Assembly: GCA_002471845.1 (NCBI GenBank)
Contig: DKQT01000036.1
Span: forward strand, 71,756-129,996
From: Fidelibacterota bacterium UBA7301
Lineage (GTDB): Bacteria > Fidelibacterota > Marinisomatia > Marinisomatales > TCS55
Direction: 5' to 3'
DNA length: 58,241 bases
In this document: positions 25,642-34,694 of the stretch, piece after piece
Position numbering within the stretch: position 1 is the first letter of the stretch
Layout of the letters: each line of letters starts with the position of its first letter
Position numbers and translations under genes: made by a program
Notes under the pieces: generated by a model
Database searches by the model: none
What the model was told of the DNA's origin: nothing
What the model saw: only the letters and a program-made list of their open reading frames with translations

Positions 25642-26925
25642 ATGAAACTGGAATTACACTGGAAAATTATTATTGGTCTTGTCCTCGGACTTATTTTTGG
25701 CATTTTGGCCGCATCCCAGGGATGGGGCGGTTTCACAAACGACTGGATAGCACCTTTCGGAAAAATATTTATCAGCCTTTTGAAACTCATTGCTGTTCCA
25801 CTGGTTTTATCATCTTTGATTACCGGTGTTGCATCTTTATCCGATTTGAAAAAATTATCTGTAATCGGCGGCAAAACGATAACTATTTATGTTGTAACAA
25901 CTGCCATTGCTGTGACCATTGGGCTTGTTTCAGTCAATATCCTGAAACCGGGGGATACTGTTCCGGAGGATATGAAAGTCAAACTTCAGGAAACCTACCA
26001 ATCAGCCGCATCCGGGAAATTGGAAGCAGCTGACCAAGTGAAAGACCGCGGTGTCCTACAACCGGTAGTGGATATGGTCCCCAGTAATTTTTTCAATTCC
26101 GCCTCCAATAATCGAAATATGCTCCAGGTGGTTTTTGTGGCTATCATCGTGGGCATTGCCTTGATCCAGATTCCAAAAGATAAGGCCAAACCGGTGTTGG
26201 ACTTTATGGAAGGCGTAAATGATCTGGTAATCAAACTGGTGGATAATATTATGCTCATGGCTCCTATTGGCGTCTTTGCCCTCATTGCGGACACAATCAC
26301 AACCGTGGCGGGAGATAATCTTAATAATGTACTGGAGCTACTGAGCGCCCTAGGTTACTATATGCTGGCGGTCATTATTGGCCTCATTCTTCAGATGGTG
26401 ATCACCTACACTTCCGTCCTCAAGATATTCTCAAATATGTCCCTCAAGAAATTTTATCAGGGAATTGCACCGGCGCAGTTATTGGCTTTTTCAACCAGTT
26501 CCAGTGGCGCCACATTGCCCGTCACTATGGAACGATGCGAAGATGAATTGGGTGTTTCAGAAGAAGTATCATCATTTGTCCTGCCATTAGGGGCTACCAT
26601 AAATATGGATGGTACAGCGCTATACCAAGCGGTAGCAGCCGTTTTTATTGCCCAAACATTGGGTATGGATCTGACCATTGGCGCTCAATTAACAATCGTA
26701 TTAACGGCAGTTCTCGCATCCATCGGAACCGCGGCTGTTCCCGGCGCCGGCATCATTATGCTGGTAATCATCCTGGAAGCTATTGGCGTTCCTAGTGCGG
26801 GTATCGCTCTTATTTTGGGTGTGGATCGGATTTTAGATATGATGCGGACGGTGACCAATGTAACCGGTGACGCCAGTGTGGCGGTGGCTGTGGCCTCTAC
26901 GGAGGGTCAGATTTCGGAAAAATAA
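25642..26925 (+). CDS. Dicarboxylate/amino-acid:cation symporter (GltP/DctA family)
   Basis: A 427-residue inner-membrane carrier importing glutamate, aspartate or C4-dicarboxylates with Na+ or H+. Family marks are the serine-rich re-entrant loop SSSGATLP near 285-292, NMDGT near 320 (cation site) and DRILDMMRTVTNVTGD near 394-410 with the substrate-binding Asp/Arg/Asn set. About eight hydrophobic helices plus two hairpin loops are visible. It ends the only plus-strand operon and converges on hflX over a structured spacer. Confidence 0.93.
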   Translation: MKLELHWKIIIGLVLGLIFGILAASQGWGGFTNDWIAPFGKIFISLLKLIAVPLVLSSLITGVASLSDLKKLSVIGGKTITIYVVTTAIAVTIGLVSVNILKPGDTVPEDMKVKLQETYQSAASGKLEAADQVKDRGVLQPVVDMVPSNFFNSASNNRNMLQVVFVAIIVGIALIQIPKDKAKPVLDFMEGVNDLVIKLVDNIMLMAPIGVFALIADTITTVAGDNLNNVLELLSALGYYMLAVIIGLILQMVITYTSVLKIFSNMSLKKFYQGIAPAQLLAFSTSSSGATLPVTMERCEDELGVSEEVSSFVLPLGATINMDGTALYQAVAAVFIAQTLGMDLTIGAQLTIVLTAVLASIGTAAVPGAGIIMLVIILEAIGVPSAGIALILGVDRILDMMRTVTNVTGDASVAVAVASTEGQISEK

Positions 26926-27160
26926 ATATTTCGTGTATCCTTGAAAATCATCAAAAAATACCCGTAAACTCCGACAGCTTTTTAAGATTTCTTGCTTCAG
27001 TCTTTGAATTTCAGGATCTTCAATTAATAATCCTGGAGTTTACCTTTCGGAGCCAAAAAACAGGCCTTCCCCGCATGTTGCGGGGTAAAGGACGTTTGCT
27101 GGTGACGGAGGCCTCTACCGTGTTTCACGGATCCTTGAAATCGATTCTGAAGTAAGAAAA
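26926..27160. other. Spacer dense in inverted repeats; candidate ncRNA or decayed element
   Basis: No protein gene is apparent in the spacer between the symporter and hflX stops. It holds GTAAACTCC/GGAGTTTAC (26964-26972, 27035-27043) enclosing CAGGAT/ATCCTG (27012-27017, 27030-27035). It also holds AGGCCT/AGGCCT (27062-27067, 27109-27114) enclosing CCCCGC-atgtt-GCGGGG (27069-27085), and CCGTG-ttt-CACGG (27118-27130). The plus strand ends in a good terminator. No known RNA family (SRP, 6S, RNase P, tmRNA) was recognised. Confidence 0.45.
26929..27142 (+). repeat. Imperfect direct repeat spanning the symporter-hflX spacer
   Basis: TTTC followed by 4-5 variable bases and ATCCTTGAAA occurs at 26929-26949 and again at 27123-27142. 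A second block, GGCCTCTAC, occurs upstream of each copy (26892-26900 inside the symporter gene; 27110-27118). The copies differ in spacing by 24 bases. They may be remnants of a duplicated gene end; the blocks are short enough that chance cannot be excluded. Confidence 0.35.
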
Positions 27161-27166
27161 CAAAAA

Positions 27167-27217
27167 ACCCCGCCCATCTTCACTTCATTACGAAGGGCAA
27201 GATACGGGGTTTTTTTA
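27167..27217. terminator. Bidirectional terminator between convergent gltP-like gene and hflX
   Basis: ACCCCG (27167-27172) pairs with CGGGGT (27205-27210); inside, ATCTT/AAGAT and CTTC/GAAG extend the stem across small internal loops. An A run precedes it and a seven-T run follows, so it serves both strands. The hflX stop codon lies in the T run. Confidence 0.88.
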
Positions 27218-28486
27218 TTTGTCCAATGTTGATTGAATCTGGCTGATCCGCCAACGGGACCCTTTGACCTTTAAATGGACATGGTCATCGTTGTAGCTCC
27301 GTTCCAACACATCCACTCCTTCCTGGGCCAACGCCAATTCTTTTGATTCCCGGTAAGAAAACTGAAAATCCACAATTTGGAAATTTTCATCCATAATTTT
27401 AGCAATATTTTTTAAAAGTTTATCAATTCGCAAATTATTCAAAGCAGACACATAAATCCCGTCTGGGTATTTTCGTTTTAGAAAACCAAGTTGTTTCTCT
27501 GCCCTCTCCAAATCTATTTTATTCAGCACAATCAACATGGGGTGCCTTTCAGCTTCCAAGTCTTTTAACACATCAATAATTGTATTGAGGTGATCTTCCA
27601 CTTGGTTAGAGGATGCATCCAAAACCAAAAGGATCAAATCTGCTTTTATGACTTCTTTTAAGGTACTCCTGAAACTGGCCACCAGGTGATGGGGCAATTT
27701 GCGCACAAAACCGACCGTATCGCTCAATAAGATTGTATGCGCAGAATCCAACTCAACTGAGCGGATGGTAGTATCCAAGGTGGCGAATAACTGGTCTTGG
27801 ACGAAAACATCCGCGCCAGTGATGGCATTCATTAATGTGGATTTTCCAGCATTGGTATAGCCCATCAAAGCAACCCTAAACTGATTCTCGCGGCGTTTAC
27901 TTTGGGTTTCTCTCTCTTTTTCTATCTTTTCTAGTTCACGCTTCAGTTTTGATATACGTGTACGGATGAGCCGGCGATCCACTTCGATCTGTGTTTCACC
28001 GGCGCCGGCCCGGGTACCGATTCCGCCCATTTGCCGTTCAAGGTGAGTCCATGCCCTTGTGAGTCTCGGCAGCATATATTCCAGTTGAGCCAGTTCCACT
28101 TGGGTCTTGGCTTCTTTGGTTTGCGCATGCTGTTTAAAAATATCCAGGATGAGAGCGCTGCGGTCTATAACTTTTATGTTTTTGGCAAGGTTACTGTAAT
28201 TCTTAACTTGACCAGGGCTGAGTTCGTCATCAAATATTATAAGTGAAACATCCAATTCTTTCGCTTGTTTGATGATCTGTTCCGCTTTTCCCGTACCGAT
28301 AAAAAAAGATGGATTGATCCGTGATAATTTTTGGGTGACATTCCCCACCACTTCCGCCCCGGCCGTGTCAGCTAAAAAATGTAATTCTTCCAGATGTTCA
28401 TGGACTGTCTGCTCGTCCAACTCACCATGGATTACACCAATGAGAAGTGCTTTTTCTTTTTGTTTTATTTCCGGATTTTCAATCAT
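27215..28486 (-). CDS. hflX: Ribosome-associated GTPase HflX
   Basis: A 423-residue GTPase that, in well-studied species, binds 50S subunits and splits stalled or heat-damaged ribosomes. The N-terminal HflX domain is followed by a coiled segment (about 170-200, KRELEKIEKERETQSKRREN) and the G domain: P-loop GYTNAGKST near 208-216, switch region ATLDTT, DTVGF near 254 and NKID near 322. Its ATG overlaps the BatA-like gene stop by 4 bases. The terminator begins in its stop codon. Confidence 0.94.
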   Translation of the reverse strand: MIENPEIKQKEKALLIGVIHGELDEQTVHEHLEELHFLADTAGAEVVGNVTQKLSRINPSFFIGTGKAEQIIKQAKELDVSLIIFDDELSPGQVKNYSNLAKNIKVIDRSALILDIFKQHAQTKEAKTQVELAQLEYMLPRLTRAWTHLERQMGGIGTRAGAGETQIEVDRRLIRTRISKLKRELEKIEKERETQSKRRENQFRVALMGYTNAGKSTLMNAITGADVFVQDQLFATLDTTIRSVELDSAHTILLSDTVGFVRKLPHHLVASFRSTLKEVIKADLILLVLDASSNQVEDHLNTIIDVLKDLEAERHPMLIVLNKIDLERAEKQLGFLKRKYPDGIYVSALNNLRIDKLLKNIAKIMDENFQIVDFQFSYRESKELALAQEGVDVLERSYNDDHVHLKVKGSRWRISQIQSTLDK

Positions 28487-30537
28487 GGTTTTGTTTTGAT
28501 TGCATCGGGCCGAGGACGGCTCAAGTAGGATTCAATCATAAATAAAATAATTGCAACTATGAGAAATGTTCTCCATAATGCCTGCCCATGACGTTGGGTT
28601 AAAATCGTATCTCCAATATCCATTCCCGGGGTGATCCAAACTGTTTTATTTTGTCCCACAACTGAAATGATTTGATCTTGGTCAGCTCTCAAACTGGGTT
28701 TTTCAAACGGTGACAACTTGGAAGAAAATGCTGTATAAAAATCACTTCCGGAAAACACTTCATAAGAACCCAATTCATTAATCTGGTTTATAATTAACGC
28801 TTCCCGAGTATAATCAGGAACAACCAGGATTTTATTTCCAGATGGTGTCACTACAGACCATTTTTCATTAATGAGCTCTTTTTTGATTTTTATGTATTTT
28901 GATTCACCAACCTCAACCATGGATGTATTGATTTCATCCGTTGCAGATAAAATAAGTAATCGATGAATTAATGGAATCAATATTCCTTTCATGCCAAAAT
29001 CATTCCACCGGAGATCCAGCGGTGAGGTAAAATAATAAACCTGGCTCCCGGAATGGGGAATCTCAATAAAAAACGGATCACCATTGTTCAAGGCCAAAAC
29101 CACCCTATTATTGGCGCTATAATCAACCTTGTTATACCTGAATATCTGGGGAAGGGCCGATTCTAAATCTCTTAAATTCAATTCCTGCAAAATCGGATTG
29201 TCCCTGTCCCTCACTTCAACTGAAAAAAATGACTCACCCGTCAATTCAACTTTTTCCCTGAAAACCGGTAAATTCAAGTTGGACTTGGAAATTGATTTTA
29301 TTCCTGCATAATTATCACCGGAAAACCATAAAATACTTCCCCCTCTTCGTAAAAAGCGTTTTACAGATTCAATCGCCGATGCCGATAATGCCTTCGGGTC
29401 CTGCAGAATCAGTACATCCGTTTCTCCTAAATAAATGCGTTCAATTTGATCCATGACTTTTAATTCTACATCCAGAAATCTTTCTTTCCCGCTGATGGAT
29501 TCTAAAACAGTCCTTAACATAAATAATTCAGCCTGGGAATTAGCAATTACCTTGCAGGATATTTGTTCTGGAATGGTCAATTCAAATGTTTGTCGGTCAT
29601 CTAATTGATAATCATCCCGTGGGATTTCCAGCTTCCCCCGGATGACGCCGCTTTTTCCAGGATAAACCTGGAAGAGAAAATCTTTACTCCGCAGCGGTTG
29701 AAAATGGGACACGATCTGACCTACCCTTTCCTCATTTAAATATAATTCCACCGGAATATTTCGTTTTTCGACTGGACCCATATTTTCAATTTTTGTATTC
29801 AACTTCAATAAATGATTCGGAAGTTTAATTTGGCTGACAGCGGATATATCGGTGATTGATACATTATCTTTTAATTCCTCTCGGCCGATACAATAAAATC
29901 TCCATCCATCGAATTCAGAATTAAAATTAGATGGTGGGACACTGGGAAAATCACTCAATATAAAGCATTCCCGATTGATTGCATTGCTTCCAACCGACTT
30001 TAACACAGAATCCACTACTGACCAGATTTTGTCCCGCCCAACTTCCTGCTGGATATTCCAATCGGTTGTGTTGATTGTCATACCCTTTTCCAGGATTCCC
30101 TCAAATAATTGTTGGACAGGTGTTGTTTGGTAAACATAAAGATTCACTAAACCGTCAAAACTAGAAATAATTTTCGGCAAATCAGCCTTTACCCGGTCAA
30201 GAAAAGAAATACGGTTTTCCGTTACCGCCATACTGGCCGAATTATCAATCACGACCACAACGGTGGATTCTTTTTCACTTGGAACCCAGGCCGACTCATG
30301 GATTTGGATTGGACCTGAAACCATCAAAACCAAAGCCGAAATGATACCCATCCGGAGAGCAATTAAAATCCATTGTCTAATTTTTATTTTTCGGATTGTT
30401 TCATGCTCCAACTCTTGGATATGACGAATGGAAGAAAAATCAAGAGTTTTTGTATTTCGCAAACTGATTAAATGAATTATCAGGGGCAGAGATACGGCAG
30501 CCAATCCCCACAATACAGACGGATATAAAAAGGACAT
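28483..30537 (-). CDS. BatA-like membrane protein with a von Willebrand A domain
   Basis: A 684-residue inner-membrane protein. The N-terminal double-transmembrane BatA domain (about residues 1-80; LWGLAAVSLPLIIHLISLR) is followed by a VWA domain whose MIDAS motif VVIDNSASM is near 96-104, a long periplasmic beta-rich region with a GATase-like segment around 360-430 (LRRGGSILWFSGDNY), and a last TM helix near 655. Such proteins usually sit beside MoxR ATPases and DUF58 proteins; here neither is adjacent. The exact role is unknown. It overlaps the next upstream gene by one base. Confidence 0.8.
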   Translation of the reverse strand: MSFLYPSVLWGLAAVSLPLIIHLISLRNTKTLDFSSIRHIQELEHETIRKIKIRQWILIALRMGIISALVLMVSGPIQIHESAWVPSEKESTVVVVIDNSASMAVTENRISFLDRVKADLPKIISSFDGLVNLYVYQTTPVQQLFEGILEKGMTINTTDWNIQQEVGRDKIWSVVDSVLKSVGSNAINRECFILSDFPSVPPSNFNSEFDGWRFYCIGREELKDNVSITDISAVSQIKLPNHLLKLNTKIENMGPVEKRNIPVELYLNEERVGQIVSHFQPLRSKDFLFQVYPGKSGVIRGKLEIPRDDYQLDDRQTFELTIPEQISCKVIANSQAELFMLRTVLESISGKERFLDVELKVMDQIERIYLGETDVLILQDPKALSASAIESVKRFLRRGGSILWFSGDNYAGIKSISKSNLNLPVFREKVELTGESFFSVEVRDRDNPILQELNLRDLESALPQIFRYNKVDYSANNRVVLALNNGDPFFIEIPHSGSQVYYFTSPLDLRWNDFGMKGILIPLIHRLLILSATDEINTSMVEVGESKYIKIKKELINEKWSVVTPSGNKILVVPDYTREALIINQINELGSYEVFSGSDFYTAFSSKLSPFEKPSLRADQDQIISVVGQNKTVWITPGMDIGDTILTQRHGQALWRTFLIVAIILFMIESYLSRPRPDAIKTKP

Positions 30538-31121
30538 CAGATCGGTGTAGAGAGCATCATCATAATTGCACCGGATCCAAGGGGAATTTTAAAATTGTCA
30601 TCCAATGGAATCGGAACCAATTCCATAACCATTGCCGTAATCGCACCCCCCAAGGAAACCGTAAGGGGCAAGGCGGGGTAATTAAAGGCAATAATAACAC
30701 AGATAATTAATCCCCCAAAAAATCCTTCCCAGGTTTTATCCCAGACCTGGTGTTTTCCAAACCGCTGGCCGATTAAACCGGCAGCCGTATCACCGAGATT
30801 CATATAAATAAGGGCAATTACAGCAACCGGCTTAGAGAATAATATAATGGCCACAACTGCCCCAATCATCACCCAGGTTGCACCTGTAAATTGACCGTCC
30901 AATTCATGGCTTCTCATCATTGATTTAAATACATTGGTAAATAAAGATCGAATCCAACCCACCCTATGCCGTAGCACATCAACAATAATAAAAATAACCG
31001 TAAAAACAGATAGTATTCTTACAAACTGCCATTTCTCAGGGAAAAAATAAATATAAGCCAAGGGGATAATAAGATTAAAAAGGTGAATCAGCTTTCGCAG
31101 TATTTCATTAACGGAAATCAT
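30537..31121 (-). CDS. Dolichol-kinase/CDP-diglyceride-synthase-like membrane protein
   Basis: A 194-residue protein with about six hydrophobic helices. LGDTAAGLIGQRFGK (near 108-122) and KTWEGFFGG (near 129-137) are the conserved blocks shared by dolichol kinases, phytol kinases and CdsA-type cytidylyltransferases. It probably activates a polyprenol or lipid alcohol with a nucleotide, or is a diverged relative. The short length excludes full CdsA. It overlaps the BatA-like gene by one base and the PASTA gene by 4. Confidence 0.72.
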   Translation of the reverse strand: MISVNEILRKLIHLFNLIIPLAYIYFFPEKWQFVRILSVFTVIFIIVDVLRHRVGWIRSLFTNVFKSMMRSHELDGQFTGATWVMIGAVVAIILFSKPVAVIALIYMNLGDTAAGLIGQRFGKHQVWDKTWEGFFGGLIICVIIAFNYPALPLTVSLGGAITAMVMELVPIPLDDNFKIPLGSGAIMMMLSTPI

Positions 31122-31879
31122 TTGTCATTCGAAAGTTTGTCAAAAATATCTTGAAGATCCAAAATGCTTACTACCAAATCAACTTTTGTTGTTTGGTCTA
31201 AAACAGTTCCCGGGGCGATAGATTGATCCAATACCGTGTAGGGTACTAAATCCTCATTTTGCTTATACGAAATTTTTCCCACTTTTAACCGCGCCCTGGT
31301 TAATTCTTCTTTTGCTTTTTTCATGCTCAAGCCAAACAATTGTGGTACTTGAAAAAAGTCTGGAGGTAAGCCTTTGCTGACTGTGATTTGAAGACCAAGA
31401 CCCTTTTTGATGTGGTCCCCGGTTTTTGGGAATTGCCAAGCCACCGTACCTTTTGGATAATCCGGATTGAATTCAGTATAAACAGTGTCTATTCTCAAAC
31501 CCAATTGCTGAAGGGAAATTTCAGCGCTTCTCCGGGATTGACCCACTAAACTGGGAACTAAGATCATTTTTTCCGGCCTGGCGATTTTCAAACGGATGGT
31601 CCGCCCAGGCTTTACATGCTCTCCCGGCAATGGATACTGGTTAACCACGGTTTGAGGATCGACTTTGGAGGAATAAACCGTGTCATAAACGACACCTTTA
31701 AATCCTTCCACATTCAATTCTTTTTGGGCGCGGGCCAGTGGCTTCCCAGTAACATCCATAACGATAATACTTTCATTTTGTCGAACATAGGACGGCATAA
31801 TAAACCAATCAAAAATGAGAGTAAATCCCAAAACGACTATCCCCAGGGTGATAAAAAAGTTTATAAATTTATTGATCAT
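31118..31879 (-). CDS. Membrane-anchored PASTA-domain protein without a kinase domain
   Basis: A 253-residue protein with one N-terminal transmembrane helix (about 6-28) and then three PASTA repeats: about 36-105 (ESIIVMDVTGKPLARAQKEL), 105-172 (MILVPSLVGQSRRSAEISL) and 172-243 (FFQVPQLFGLSMKKAKEEL). PASTA domains bind peptidoglycan fragments or muropeptides in Ser/Thr kinases and PBPs. No kinase or transpeptidase is present, so it is probably a periplasmic cell-wall sensor or adaptor. It is coupled to rsmB by a 4-base overlap. Confidence 0.85.
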   Translation of the reverse strand: MINKFINFFITLGIVVLGFTLIFDWFIMPSYVRQNESIIVMDVTGKPLARAQKELNVEGFKGVVYDTVYSSKVDPQTVVNQYPLPGEHVKPGRTIRLKIARPEKMILVPSLVGQSRRSAEISLQQLGLRIDTVYTEFNPDYPKGTVAWQFPKTGDHIKKGLGLQITVSKGLPPDFFQVPQLFGLSMKKAKEELTRARLKVGKISYKQNEDLVPYTVLDQSIAPGTVLDQTTKVDLVVSILDLQDIFDKLSNDK

Positions 31880-33183
31880 TTTTTACGTAGCCGTGCTGCA
31901 AACATACCATCAACCCGATCACGGGGTGGGAATGTCTCCAGGCAATCCTGCTGATTCAGCCAATTATTTGGTATAAAGTTTTTTCCCGATTCAAGAGAGA
32001 AATTATCGTTTAATTTAAGGAACGACTCAACCACATTCCAATTCTCTTCGGCCTCAATAGAACAGGTGGCATAAACCAATATTCCATCTTGTTTTAAGAA
32101 TTGCGCCATGTGATTTAATATCGCGGATTGAATTTCTACCAATGATTTGATATCATCTTCTTCCCTTCGCCAGCGGATATCGGTTCGCCTGCCAATTACA
32201 CCCGTACCTGTGCAGGGTGCATCAACCAAAATTCGATCAGCAATTGGAAAGTCATCTTTACTGGCATCTTTACAATCCCATTGAATTATCAATTTTAATG
32301 CTTTAGTACTTTCATTGCCTAACTCGATTCGTTTTTGGCTGATATCTGAAGAATAAACCTGACCATCACCTTTCATTTTTTCTACGATATATCCTGATTT
32401 TGTTCCCGGTGCAGCACAAACGTCCAAAATATTTTCACCGGGATGTGGATCCAACAGTTCAACCACAGCGCCCGAAGCGCAATCCTGTGCATGAATCAAA
32501 CCCGTTTTAAACTGATTGTTATTCAATACTTTAACCATCCCTGTTTTGACGCGGAAAAATCTATCTGATTCGGGGCTGGGAACCAGCTCAATTCCTTCTT
32601 TCTCCAATTGATTAACAATAGCCAACCTTGATCCCTTATCACCATTCAATCGAATATCGTTTGGTGAGGGTTTGTTAAAATACTCGCAAAGTTGGTTAGC
32701 CTTGGTTTCACCAAACTGCTTGTTCCATTTTTGAAATAGCCATTTGGGATAAGAATACCATGCATTTAATGATTGATCCTCGAATCTTTCAGTTGGATTA
32801 ATTTTTTCAGTCTTTCTCAACACGGCATTCACCAATCCACCAAATTGTACCCCTATTTCAGATTTGGCTAATTCAACCCATGAATGGACAACAGCATGTT
32901 GGGGAATAGATTTATCCATTAGGGCTTCAAAGTATCCAAGCCGCAGGATATTATGAACGGAAGGATGGAGTTTATTGATCGGTTTATCCAAGTATAAAGA
33001 AATCCAATAATCCAGGCGGCCCTGCCACCGAACCACCTCATTTGTCAATACCAGAGTGCGGGATAGATCATTGCGTGAAAGACTGTGTTTCTTAAAATAT
33101 TGATCTCGAAAGAATTTTAATCGAATGTTATAACGATAAAAGCCTTGAATGACTTGAAAAGCATGAAAACGTGCATCACGCAT
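31876..33183 (-). CDS. rsmB: 16S rRNA (cytosine-C5) methyltransferase RsmB
   Basis: Methylates 16S rRNA (C967 in E. coli numbering). An N-terminal NusB-like domain covers about 1-135; the SAM-dependent domain has DVCAAPGTKSG near 250-260, the motif IV catalytic-region PCTGTGVIG near 325 and the second catalytic Cys in YATCSIEAEEN near 372. 435 residues is normal. It overlaps fmt by one base, and the def-fmt-rsmB order is widely conserved in bacteria. Confidence 0.94.
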   Translation of the reverse strand: MRDARFHAFQVIQGFYRYNIRLKFFRDQYFKKHSLSRNDLSRTLVLTNEVVRWQGRLDYWISLYLDKPINKLHPSVHNILRLGYFEALMDKSIPQHAVVHSWVELAKSEIGVQFGGLVNAVLRKTEKINPTERFEDQSLNAWYSYPKWLFQKWNKQFGETKANQLCEYFNKPSPNDIRLNGDKGSRLAIVNQLEKEGIELVPSPESDRFFRVKTGMVKVLNNNQFKTGLIHAQDCASGAVVELLDPHPGENILDVCAAPGTKSGYIVEKMKGDGQVYSSDISQKRIELGNESTKALKLIIQWDCKDASKDDFPIADRILVDAPCTGTGVIGRRTDIRWRREEDDIKSLVEIQSAILNHMAQFLKQDGILVYATCSIEAEENWNVVESFLKLNDNFSLESGKNFIPNNWLNQQDCLETFPPRDRVDGMFAARLRKK

Positions 33184-34109
33184 TATTCACCAATTGAATC
33201 ACCGGTCACTATATGCATCCCGCGCAGACACTCAGCCATGGTCATTCTTCGTTTGCCTTCCAGTTGAACTTCCAATAATTCCAACTGTCCTGCCCCGCAA
33301 TTCACAGCCATTCTATTTTTATCCAATAATGAAATAGAACCAGTAGTCCCTGCCCTTTCAAATGATAGGGAGGTATTAAATATTTTTACTCTTTTTCCCT
33401 TCAATAAGGTATAAGCGCCAGGGGAAGGGGAAAAAGCCCGCACTTTATTGTGGTTTTTTTCTGCTGATTCACTCCAATCAATCTTGCACATTTCCTGGGT
33501 AATCTTTGGGGCTCCTGTAGCAAGTTTGTCATTTTGGGGAGTTGGTTGGATTAATCCTTCATCTAATTGATCCAATGTTTTTAAAACCAAATTCGCTCCC
33601 GCATCGGCTATTTTTTCCGAAAGCGTTCCAAAATTATCTTTTGGTGAAATTGAAATTTTTTTCTGGAGTAATATTGCGCCAGTATCTATTTCAGCTTCAA
33701 TTAGAAATGTGGTTATACCTGTCTCATTATCGCCATTCAACAATGCATGTTGGATCGGTGCAGCTCCCCTGTACTTGGGTAATAATGAAGTATGAAGGTT
33801 TACAGCACCCATCCTGGGGATTTCCAGAAGGGATTTGGGTAAAATACGAAAGGCAACCACAACAAATATATCGGGATTATACGATTTTAATTTTGCTCGG
33901 AATGATTCATCTTTCAATGAGTGCACAGGAATAAAATTCAAACCCAATTCATGTGCCAATTTACCTACGGCTGTATGTTGAAAAGACCTCCCCCGCCCTA
34001 TTTCTTTGGGCCCATTACTCACTACGCCTAAAAGATCGTGACGGGAGTCGTGGACGACATGCAATACCGGGTTGGCAATTGCGGGGTTACCCATGAATAT
34101 AACTTTCAC
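33183..34109 (-). CDS. fmt: Methionyl-tRNA formyltransferase
   Basis: Formylates initiator Met-tRNA using 10-formyl-THF. The N-terminal Rossmann-like domain (MKVIFMGNPAIANPVL) contains the catalytic signature LHTSLLPKYRGAAPIQ near 105-120; the C-terminal OB-like domain begins near 205. At 308 residues it is full length. It lies between def and rsmB, the classic formylation-deformylation unit. Confidence 0.95.
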   Translation of the reverse strand: MKVIFMGNPAIANPVLHVVHDSRHDLLGVVSNGPKEIGRGRSFQHTAVGKLAHELGLNFIPVHSLKDESFRAKLKSYNPDIFVVVAFRILPKSLLEIPRMGAVNLHTSLLPKYRGAAPIQHALLNGDNETGITTFLIEAEIDTGAILLQKKISISPKDNFGTLSEKIADAGANLVLKTLDQLDEGLIQPTPQNDKLATGAPKITQEMCKIDWSESAEKNHNKVRAFSPSPGAYTLLKGKRVKIFNTSLSFERAGTTGSISLLDKNRMAVNCGAGQLELLEVQLEGKRRMTMAECLRGMHIVTGDSIGE

Positions 34110-34151
34110 CGGTTGGCCCTTTTGAAATAATTCAAGAAATGGGATAAAAAG

Positions 34152-34694
34152 TTAAAGAACAAATTCCTTTCGGAATTTTGATTTTGAAACCGCTTTTTTT
34201 TCAATGGTTTTTAATTCTTTTTTCACAGTCATTTTTGCTGTTTGGGAAACCCGATCAACAATAAAAACGCCATTGAGGTGGTCAACTTCATGCTGGATGG
34301 CACGGGCAAGGTGTCCGCTAAATTTTTCCACATGGTCTTCCCCATTTTCATCTTGGTATTTGAGCGTAATAAATTCCGGGCGCTTTACATCTAACCGTAC
34401 ATCCGGAATGGAAAGGCACCCCTCTTCAAACCAGGATTCGCCGTGACTTTCCTGGATTTGGCTATTAATAAAAACATAAATATTTTCAGCTTCCTCTTCA
34501 ATATCAGTTATGTCGATTATAAAAAGATTTAGGTCAACACCAACTTGGTTAGCCGCTAACCCAATCCCACTTTCCTCATACATGGTATCAAACATATCAT
34601 CAATGAGCTTCGTAAGTTTTGAAAAATCTTTTACCGACTGACAGACTTTACGGAGAATCGGGTCTCCGTAATGGACGATTTCCCTCAAGGCCAT
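34152..34694 (-). CDS. def: Peptide deformylase
   Basis: Removes the formyl group from nascent proteins. All three motifs are present in 180 residues: GIGLAANQ near 43-50, EEGCLSIP near 88-95 with the metal-ligand Cys, and QHEVDH near 134-139 with two metal-ligand His and the catalytic Glu. It overlaps yajC by one base and precedes fmt by 42 bases. Confidence 0.96.
   Translation of the reverse strand: MALREIVHYGDPILRKVCQSVKDFSKLTKLIDDMFDTMYEESGIGLAANQVGVDLNLFIIDITDIEEEAENIYVFINSQIQESHGESWFEEGCLSIPDVRLDVKRPEFITLKYQDENGEDHVEKFSGHLARAIQHEVDHLNGVFIVDRVSQTAKMTVKKELKTIEKKAVSKSKFRKEFVL

Noticed and set aside
26926..27217. Insertion sequence in the symporter-hflX spacer
   Set aside because: There is no transposase and no clean terminal inverted repeats; the repeats seen are short and imperfect.
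33542..33934. 130-codon plus-strand ORF antisense to fmt
   Set aside because: Entirely within fmt, whose catalytic motif is clear.
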